Part shown: one piece after another, positions 7,113 to 12,539 of the stretch | How the letters are laid out: every line of letters starts with the position of its first letter | Numbering within the stretch: position 1 is the first letter of the stretch | Assembly (NCBI GenBank): GCA_003022505.1 | Contig: PXTQ01000043.1 | Span: forward strand, 1 to 12,539 | DNA from: Bacteroidetes bacterium QS_8_64_10 | GTDB lineage: Bacteria; Bacteroidota; Rhodothermia; Rhodothermales; Salinibacteraceae | DNA length: 12,539 nt | Reading direction: 5' to 3' | Position numbers and translations under genes: made by a program | Notes under the pieces: generated by a model | What the model saw: the letters and a program-made list of their open reading frames with translations, nothing else | What the model was told of the DNA's origin: nothing | The model's database searches: none

Positions 7113-7139
7113 TAGAGGCGTTGCGATGCAACGTCTCCA
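7113..7139. repeat. 27-bp imperfect palindrome P2, upstream of the propeller lipoprotein
   Basis: TAGAGGCGTTGC (7113-7124) and GCAACGTCTCCA (7128-7139) form arms with one G-T wobble and one mismatch around GAT. Removing the extra G at 7125 restores a symmetric TTGCATGCAA centre, so it looks like a slightly decayed copy of the P1/P3 family. It lies 30-56 nt upstream of the chosen start codon and just downstream of the PorV stop codon. Confidence 0.75.
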
Positions 7140-7166
7140 GGTGCCGCAATGTCTTTACAGCGGTAT

Positions 7167-8207
7167 TCACAACCCCACATTCACCCCGATGCGGTGAACC
7201 GTGCCGAGGTAATTGTGTCGGTTGAAGCCGTAATCCAGCCGCGCCTCGAACGCCTCGGAGAGGCGCGGCGCGATGATCCCGAAGCCCAGGCTCGGCCAGT
7301 TCGATGCCCCTCGGCTGAACCGATAGCCGCCGCGCATCACCAGCAGGTCGTTCCAGGTGTATTCCGCACCGAAGTTGAGGTTTTCAGCGTTGTCGTTCGG
7401 ATTCAGAAGCTGCCCGGAGATCGTGAGATCGCTGCTGGGCGCTGCGTTGTGCAGCACGTCGTAGCTGACGCCCAGCAGGAACGTTGTGGGAGAAGTGAGG
7501 TCCTGATAGCTGTCCACCTCGACGGTGCTGCCCGACGACGCCGAGGACGGAGGCGCGAGGCGGTCGAGATCGCCGCGAAACGGCGCGTCCAGCCCGAAGT
7601 TGCGAATGGCGACGGCGGTGGAGATGCCCGTGTCGCCGATGCGATACGAAAACCCCAGATCAGCCATGACAGTGGTGGCCGTCAGGTCCAGCACGCTCGA
7701 GCGCACGAGCTTGGCCGTCAGGCCGTAGCTGAACAGGTCGGTGAGCGACTGCGCCACCGAGAGACCGACGGCCACGTCCACCCACTGGAACTTCTGACCC
7801 GTGCCGAACGGCTGGAACTCCGTCGTTTCCTTCATCTCGCCGGAGTTGAGCGCCTGCACGTAGCCGCCCAGCGTCAGGCCCAGCGAGCGGACGGGGTAGA
7901 AGCCGGCCAGGTAGTCGACGCTCACGTCGGTGTAATACAGCGTGTGGTGCGCGCCGATCTGGCCCCCCGGAGCCTTCGCCGCGAGCGCCGGATTCCAGAA
8001 GAGCGCGCTGGCGTCCGTGGCGTTGGTGACGACGCTCTGGCCCATCGCCGCCGAGCGCGCATCCGAGGGTACCTCCAGGAACTGGAAGCCGGACGTGCCC
8101 GCGCGGTCGCCGCCGAAGCCGGGCAACACGCTTTGCGCCTGCGCCGGGAGGACGGCGGCAGCGAGCAGGAAGAACGCGGCAAAGCAGGTCCGGAGAAGGT
8201 AGCGCAT
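7167..8207 (-). CDS. PorV/PorQ-family outer-membrane beta-barrel protein
   Basis: This is a 346-residue protein with a signal peptide (MRYLLRTCFAAFFLLAAAVLPAQA, probable cleavage after AQA at about residue 24). It then shows the family hallmark: GFQFLEVPSDARSAAMGQS followed by DASALFWNPAL. The rest is alternating short strands with repeated G-Y/F-aromatic patterns, as in a FadL-like barrel. PorV proteins bind sorting domains of T9SS cargo and pass them to the cell-surface attachment machinery; PorQ relatives have kindred roles. Whether this paralogue serves T9SS or transports a substrate cannot be settled, but the T9SS-tailed enzyme two genes downstream in the same run makes the first plausible. 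It lies 147 bp downstream of the TonB receptor, so it may have its own promoter. The stop overlaps a GTG that could start the next frame. Confidence 0.88.
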   Translation of the reverse strand: MRYLLRTCFAAFFLLAAAVLPAQAQSVLPGFGGDRAGTSGFQFLEVPSDARSAAMGQSVVTNATDASALFWNPALAAKAPGGQIGAHHTLYYTDVSVDYLAGFYPVRSLGLTLGGYVQALNSGEMKETTEFQPFGTGQKFQWVDVAVGLSVAQSLTDLFSYGLTAKLVRSSVLDLTATTVMADLGFSYRIGDTGISTAVAIRNFGLDAPFRGDLDRLAPPSSASSGSTVEVDSYQDLTSPTTFLLGVSYDVLHNAAPSSDLTISGQLLNPNDNAENLNFGAEYTWNDLLVMRGGYRFSRGASNWPSLGFGIIAPRLSEAFEARLDYGFNRHNYLGTVHRIGVNVGL

Positions 8208-8354
8208 GGGACCGTGGTTCGTGGGTTCGTGAGTCGTACGTTTGTGGTCTGTATTTCGTAAGGTTGCCTCTTGTTACGTTTTACGCAATACGAAATACGC
8301 AATACGTCGCTGATAGAGGGAAGGTCATCGGTCCAATAGAAGGTGCCGGATCAT
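8208..8354. promoter_or_regulatory. Spacer between TonB receptor and PorV gene
   Basis: This is the longest gap (147 bp) in the minus-strand block and so the likeliest place for an internal promoter serving PorV, the propeller and the enzyme. It is AT-richer than the flanks and contains the TACGNAA heptad array. No clear promoter pair or terminator hairpin could be fixed by eye. Confidence 0.35.
8282..8306. repeat. Intergenic 7-nt word array (TACGCAA/TACGAAA)
   Basis: Three exact-phase heptads TACGCAA (8282-8288), TACGAAA (8289-8295) and TACGCAA (8296-8302), then TACG, form a 25-bp array. Similar words (tttcgta at 8254-8260, ttacgtt just before the array) suggest that it was once longer. It lies in the spacer between the TonB receptor stop and the PorV start. 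Confidence 0.6.
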
Positions 8355-10865
8355 TCAGAACCGATACGACACCCCAAACAGCACGTGGCGCTGCGGCATG
8401 TAGCGCGCCGGGTTGAAGGGGGGCAGGCCGCTCGTATTCGGATCCTCGAAGCGCGGGTCGCGCAGGCTGTTGGGCACGTCGAAGGCGGGATTGTTGCGGA
8501 TCTGACCGGACGTGAAATCCGTTTCCGAGGGATCCACGTCCGGGTAGGCCGCGCCGGTGGTCGGATTCACAATCACGCCGTTGTTCTGGTTAAACAGGTT
8601 CGTGACTTCCATCGAGAAGACGAGATCGGAGGGGCCGACCGCCAGGCGGCGCTCCAGCGTCAGGTCGAACCACCACCACAGCTCGCCGATCTCCGAGTAG
8701 CGCTCGGACGGATCGGAGACGCGCTCGTAGTTGGGGCGCCAGGCGCAGTTGGAGCGCGAGAGGCCCTCGTCGGGGTTCTCGAAGCGCCGGCCCGTCCTCG
8801 GATGCTGCTCGCAGCCCACAAACTCGACGGGCGTGTAGCGCTGCCCGCTCCGCAGCGTGGACGCGAGATACACCCGGAAGCGGTTCAGGCCGGGCACGCC
8901 CAGCCACGGCTCCTCGCGGTCGTGCGTGAACGTGACGTTGGCCTTCACGTCGAGCGGGCGATCCCAGGCGAGCGGCGTCTCCTCGGTGTTCTCGATGTCG
9001 CCGTCGGCCAAGAACTGCTGAAGCGCTTCGTTCGAGGTGGAACTCAGGCCGGTGGCGCGCGAGAACGAGCCGGAAATCTGCCCCCGAAACCAGTCGCCGA
9101 TGCGCTTCGTGTAGGTGGCCTCCAGTCCGCGCACTCGCGCAAAGTCGCCATTGACGCGGAAGGCGCGCGTCGTCTCGCGACCCGTCTGATCGCGGATCAC
9201 CACGTCGGTGACGGTAATAAAGTCGAACTTGTCGCGCCAGAACGCTGTCAGGCCGAGCGCGTCGTCGGTGGTGAGCTGCCAGCGCAGGCCCAGTTCGTAG
9301 GAGATATCGACCTCCGGATCCAGGTTGGGATTGCCCAGATCCGAAAAGAACGAGCGGTCCTGGTAGAATGGATCCAGGCCCGTGTACACGAACGTCGGGT
9401 GCGGCAGCTTGGTGGAGTGGCCGTAGTTGAAAAACAACACCTGGTTCTCCTGAATCGGAAAGGAGACGCGCACCTTCGGAAGGAGCCGCAGCTTGTAGCG
9501 CAGGCCGCCCAACTCGAACGTGTCGTCTTTGTAGGACTGCCGCACCTCGTCCAGGATGGGCGCTCGCGGGTTGTTCACGAGCCGGTCCACATGCGCGCCC
9601 GGCGCCCAGTACTGAAGGCGCGCGCCGAGGTTGGCGATCAGCCCCCGGTAGCGGAACTGGTTGATGGTGTAGAGCGCACCGCGCTTGGGCTTGACGCGCC
9701 AGATGTCGGAGCGTTGTCCCAGCCGGTTTGTCTCGGTCGTCTGCTCGCCCTCGCCGACCTGCGCGCCCACCCAGGGCCGGATGATATCGATCCACTGGTA
9801 ATCGTTGAACTTCGACTGGAAGCCGATCTCGTAGCGGTTGTTCTTGTCGGCGGAGAAGCGGACGAACGAGCCTTGCAGCGTGATCTGCTCGGCGAAGTGA
9901 TCGTGGAAGAGCGTGGCGAGGCCGCCGTTGTTGTAGAAGCCCGGCCCCGGCAGCACGTTGAGCGCCGTGTCAGACGGAATGGTCGGGCCGGGATTGCCGA
10001 AGATCTCTGCCGGGTAGTTGATGATGCTCTCCGGATCAAGCTCAGAGTCCACGTTCGGCGGGCGCCAGCGTCGCCCGTTGGCGTCGGCGCGCAGCTTCGT
10101 AAACAAACGACTCAGTTGCAGCTCGTAGTACGTCTGATCGCCGATGACGTGCGACCACTTCAGGTAGCTGAGGTTGTTGTCGTGCGTGTAGGTGTTCGCC
10201 TTTTCCGGCTGCCGCACGAACGCATACTGGTAGCCCGGCTCCACGACCGCCTCGTTGCCCGTCACCTGCAGCGACTGCGTGTTCTGGTTCACCGACAGCG
10301 TGCGCTGGTACGAGGCCTGCAGCTTCATGCCCGGACGAACGGTGTAGGTCAGCTTGCCGAGGCCGTTCCAGCGGTTGCCGGTGCGCGGCGTGAAGAAGTC
10401 AGGCCCCACGATGGACGACTCCAGCGAGTCCGGGTCGCTCGTAAAGCGCGTGTGGCCGTCCGTCAGCTCCACCTGGCCGCTCGTAAAGAGGTGCAGCTTA
10501 TCCTCGATGATCGGCCCGCCCACGCTAAACTCGTAGAGATCCTGGTTAAAGCTGGCCTTCCAGTCGTCGAGAACGCCGCCGAAGTTGTCGCGCTTGTGCT
10601 CGAACGTGCCGGACCACTCGTTGCCGCCGCTTTTCGTTTGCACCGTCACCACGCCGCTGGTCACGTCGCCGTACTGCGCACCGATGCCGCCGGTCGTCAC
10701 GCTGACCTCCGAGAACGAGTTCGCGCCGAGGTCCACCCCGAAGCCAGTGCCCGCGAGCGGATCTTTGGCCTGCACGCCGTCCACCACGTAGCCCGTCTCG
10801 CTGGCGCGCCCGCCGCGAATGTAGAGGCCCGTCGGGTCTTGGCGCGGTTTCGATCTGTTCGGCAT
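8355..10865 (-). CDS. TonB-dependent receptor, plug and beta-barrel part (downstream of frameshift)
   Basis: This frame carries most of a TonB-dependent outer-membrane receptor. From its tenth residue (DPTGLYIRGGRASETGYVVDGV) it shows the plug domain. The plug end is EVSVTTGGIGAQYGDVTSGVV, then about 700 residues of barrel strands ending in FGVSYRF with the terminal Phe typical of outer-membrane proteins. Such receptors import bound substrates using TonB energy; the substrate is unknown. The ATG at 10865 is not the true start: the first eight residues (MPNRSKPR) belong to another frame of the preceding segment, which continues at 10838-11307 one base out of register. If the shift is real, this part lacks a signal peptide and the regulatory domain and would not be exported. 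The C-terminus is intact. A very long plus-strand frame over the same DNA (8343-10901) is a shadow. Confidence 0.88.
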   Translation of the reverse strand: MPNRSKPRQDPTGLYIRGGRASETGYVVDGVQAKDPLAGTGFGVDLGANSFSEVSVTTGGIGAQYGDVTSGVVTVQTKSGGNEWSGTFEHKRDNFGGVLDDWKASFNQDLYEFSVGGPIIEDKLHLFTSGQVELTDGHTRFTSDPDSLESSIVGPDFFTPRTGNRWNGLGKLTYTVRPGMKLQASYQRTLSVNQNTQSLQVTGNEAVVEPGYQYAFVRQPEKANTYTHDNNLSYLKWSHVIGDQTYYELQLSRLFTKLRADANGRRWRPPNVDSELDPESIINYPAEIFGNPGPTIPSDTALNVLPGPGFYNNGGLATLFHDHFAEQITLQGSFVRFSADKNNRYEIGFQSKFNDYQWIDIIRPWVGAQVGEGEQTTETNRLGQRSDIWRVKPKRGALYTINQFRYRGLIANLGARLQYWAPGAHVDRLVNNPRAPILDEVRQSYKDDTFELGGLRYKLRLLPKVRVSFPIQENQVLFFNYGHSTKLPHPTFVYTGLDPFYQDRSFFSDLGNPNLDPEVDISYELGLRWQLTTDDALGLTAFWRDKFDFITVTDVVIRDQTGRETTRAFRVNGDFARVRGLEATYTKRIGDWFRGQISGSFSRATGLSSTSNEALQQFLADGDIENTEETPLAWDRPLDVKANVTFTHDREEPWLGVPGLNRFRVYLASTLRSGQRYTPVEFVGCEQHPRTGRRFENPDEGLSRSNCAWRPNYERVSDPSERYSEIGELWWWFDLTLERRLAVGPSDLVFSMEVTNLFNQNNGVIVNPTTGAAYPDVDPSETDFTSGQIRNNPAFDVPNSLRDPRFEDPNTSGLPPFNPARYMPQRHVLFGVSYRF

Positions 10866-11307
10866 CGACCGTCTGCACGCTGGCGGACTGCTCCACGTTG
10901 ATGAGCGGGTTTTCGCCCACCACGGTCACTTCCTCCTCGGTAGAAAGCACGGCCTCCGACAGCTCGACGTCGAGCGTGGTGGTTTCGCCGTCTTCTACCG
11001 CAACGCCCGTGATCTGCTTCGTCTCGAAGCCGACGTAGGTGACTTTGACGGTGTACTCGCTCGCGTCCAGGCCGGAGATCGTGTAGTTGCCGTCTACGCC
11101 GGTCGCCGCGCCTTGCGTGGTGCCTTTCACGATGAGGTTCACGCCGATCAGCGGGTCGCCGGTTTCGGCGTCGGTGACGGTGCCGGAGATCGAGCCTTGC
11201 CCGAAGGCGGCGGGAGCGGCAAGGAGCGCCCAAAGCGCAATCACCGCCGTAGTAGAGCCGTTGCGCGCAACGGCTCTACTACAATTTTGACAAAACAAAA
11301 AACGCAT
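10546..11307 (-). pseudogene. TonB-dependent receptor, N-terminal part (frameshifted)
   Basis: Starting at the ATG at 11307 (a GTG precedes it at 11310), this frame encodes a signal peptide ending AAPAAFG, then a carboxypeptidase-regulatory-like domain (GSISGTVTDAETGDPLIGVN through YTVKVTYVGFETKQ, residues about 38-120). The beginning of the plug follows (EEEVTVVGENPLI, DAEQIETAP). At about 10838 the homology jumps to the other frame, and the remaining residues to the stop at 10546 are arginine-rich nonsense. In relatives some 15-25 residues normally separate the QIxxAP segment from the xIRGGR segment, and here they are almost absent. This suggests a deletion of 3n+2 bases. The gene starts only 15 bp after the stop of the preceding gene. 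Palindrome P3 is translated as residues 10-21 of the frame from 11310. Confidence 0.8.
11249..11282. repeat. 34-bp perfect palindrome P3, inside the TonB receptor signal-peptide region
   Basis: GTAGTAGAGCCGTTGCG (11249-11265) and its exact reverse complement (11266-11282) give 17 of 17 pairs with no spacer. It lies 23 nt inside the reading frame, and on the minus strand it encodes a basic stretch (SRAVARNGSTT) just before the hydrophobic core AVIALWALLA. The core TAGAGnCGTTGC is shared with P2 and nearly with P1. Confidence 0.9.
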
Positions 11308-11322
11308 CACAGATCCACGTCG

Positions 11323-12539
11323 TCATTCATTCGGAAACGTCAGTCCTCGCAGCATCATGCGGACGGCCTGCTTCGGGGCCCCCTCGTTGCCGCCCACGCC
11401 CTCAAAGTTGCGGGTGCCGAATCCCGCGTCGATCAGCGGGAGGGCAAGCAGGGCCACCCGACGATCTTGACTGATGGAAGCCAGCGTCGAGGGACCCGGC
11501 CAGGGGCGCTCGTTGCCGTTGCTGTTTTCGTAGCGGAAGTTGCCCGCGTACAGGGAAATCGTGTTGGATCCGACTTTATAGGGATAGACGTCTTTGGTGG
11601 GCAGACGCGCCTGAAGTGCGGGCAGCTTTTCGCCCACGCCGGGCACGGTCCGTACCGGCTCCACCCGCGCGTCACGAGGCAATGTCAGTCGCGGTCGTTG
11701 GCCCTCGCCAGGCGAGCCGGGTTTCAGCGAGTCGACGTCGGTGGGAAACACCTCTGCTGCCGGCAGGAGCGTGACGGCCGGGTTTTGTTGCTCGTACGTG
11801 GCGGTGACCAAATTCGCGGGCACGTTCACAAAGAGTCGTCCGCCTTGCTCGAAGAACAAATCCATCACGCCGGCGGCCAGCGGGAGGTTTTTTTCTCCTA
11901 TCGTGGAGGTGGCGTCTTTGGTCATCCAGTAGATGTAATCCCAGAGCGCGAGGGTGCGACGCAGCGTCGGCTCGGCAGCGGACGGGAGGAGCGCGGAACG
12001 AGTATCGCCGGTCGGGTACGACAGGTCCCACACGTCCGCCCGGCTGTTGGCCGGCAGGTAATCGTTTAGAATAGGCAGGTGGTAGGCCTGCATGTTGGAC
12101 GCCGTCGAGGTGCGGAAGTCGTTGACGAACAGCACCCGGCTTTGCGGCTTGCGCACGTACCACGCGTCTTGCGGGCGACTCGGATAGCGCACCAGGGTGC
12201 TGGTCGTATCGGTCTGATCCACGGAGCGCACGTAAAGCGTGTTGTCGCCGTTCAGGCGCAGGCCCGGAACGGTTTTCCCCGTATTCTGAAACGACTCGCC
12301 GGCGTAGACTTCCGCCGTAGTGGTCGCCGTGGCCGCGCTGCTGCGGTCGATCTCGCTGGCGACGAACGTCACGAAGTCGATCTCCGGGGCCAACGGCGTA
12401 AACGAGGTGCTGTCGTTCAGGCTGATCTCGACGCGATCCAGGCTTTCAGCGCCTTCGGGGTCGTCGGCTTCCCACGCGAACGAGACGACCGGAAACGTCG
12501 TGTCGGGCGGCAGCTCGCGCTCGACGAGGCGCAGCGTGG
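11323..12539 (-). CDS. Large probable envelope protein with Fn3-like and Rossmann-like regions, 5' end outside window
   Basis: The frame is open through the right edge; 404 C-terminal residues are visible and the start is beyond 12539. The first visible part (TTFPVVSFAWEADDPEGAESLDRVEISLNDST, to about residue 115) has the FxWxADDPEG pattern seen in fibronectin-III-like modules of surface proteins. A stretch around VLFVNDFRT, LALWDYIYWMT and FFEQGGRLFVNVPA then resembles an alpha/beta fold of the glutamine-amidotransferase-like kind, with no catalytic triad identified. The C-terminus (VALLALPLIDAGF to MLRGLTFPNE) fits the last strands and helix of that fold. No family name can be given with confidence. 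It ends 15 bp before the TonB receptor start, so the two are probably co-transcribed, suggesting a shared surface or outer-membrane role. The in-frame TTG at 12393 is not the real start because coding pattern continues upstream of it. Confidence 0.75.
   Translation of the reverse strand, partial: TLRLVERELPPDTTFPVVSFAWEADDPEGAESLDRVEISLNDSTSFTPLAPEIDFVTFVASEIDRSSAATATTTAEVYAGESFQNTGKTVPGLRLNGDNTLYVRSVDQTDTTSTLVRYPSRPQDAWYVRKPQSRVLFVNDFRTSTASNMQAYHLPILNDYLPANSRADVWDLSYPTGDTRSALLPSAAEPTLRRTLALWDYIYWMTKDATSTIGEKNLPLAAGVMDLFFEQGGRLFVNVPANLVTATYEQQNPAVTLLPAAEVFPTDVDSLKPGSPGEGQRPRLTLPRDARVEPVRTVPGVGEKLPALQARLPTKDVYPYKVGSNTISLYAGNFRYENSNGNERPWPGPSTLASISQDRRVALLALPLIDAGFGTRNFEGVGGNEGAPKQAVRMMLRGLTFPNE

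Noticed and set aside
10546..10865. Programmed frameshift in the TonB receptor
   Set aside because: No slippery run lies at 10836-10850, and residues appear to be missing at the junction, which fits a deletion or an assembly error better.
8343..10901. Plus-strand open frame of 852 codons opposite the TonB receptor
   Set aside because: Its translation is rich in V, R, A and H with no domain, signal or repeats, and it mirrors the codon bias of the receptor on the other strand. Antisense shadows of this length are common in GC-rich genes.

Overview
The window looks like chromosomal DNA from a GC-rich member of the Bacteroidota/Rhodothermota side of the tree, most likely a Rhodothermales/Salinibacter-type bacterium. 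This is inference from gene content: a large TonB-dependent receptor with an N-terminal carboxypeptidase-regulatory-like domain, a PorV/PorQ-family outer-membrane protein, a secreted protein with a type IX secretion (T9SS) C-terminal sorting domain, lipoproteins with clear lipoboxes, and start codons with no Shine-Dalgarno sequence. A YtxJ-type bacilliredoxin suggests that the organism uses bacillithiol. No mobile-element transposase, rRNA, tRNA or CRISPR array was seen.

Layout. Positions 5-679 (minus) hold an unrecognised protein. Positions 880-1823 (minus) hold a two-gene thiol-redox operon, a monothiol bacilliredoxin and a TlpA-like thioredoxin lipoprotein, joined by an ATGA stop/start overlap. 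Divergent from it, 2015-3727 (plus) is an M3-family oligoendopeptidase F, followed at 3883-4461 by a small collagen-like lipoprotein. A short convergent junction with a hairpin (4462-4537) separates these from a long minus-strand block running from the right edge down to 4538. In transcription order that block is: a large exported protein cut by the window edge (from beyond 12539 to 11323); a TonB-dependent receptor split by a frameshift (11307-8355); a PorV/PorQ barrel (8207-7167); a beta-propeller lipoprotein (7083-5809); and an exported endonuclease/exonuclease/phosphatase-family enzyme with a T9SS tail (5812-4538). Close spacing and stop/start overlaps suggest that much of the block is co-transcribed. 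Its likely job is surface processing and uptake: the enzyme would be secreted and anchored through T9SS, and the receptor would import a product. That is inference.

The most unusual structure lies between and inside the genes. Three copies of one family of palindromes (half-site like TAGAGnCGTTGC) sit at the 5' ends of three genes for exported proteins. Two are 34 bp long and are read in frame as part of the signal-peptide region. Separately, the spacers carry arrays of short phased words (periods of 7, 8 and 9 nt), a different word in different spacers; one word (TAGAYTCN) recurs in two spacers 3.7 kb apart and forms the convergent hairpin. The TonB receptor frameshift coincides with what looks like a missing segment at the start of the plug domain, so it may be a real deletion or an assembly error.
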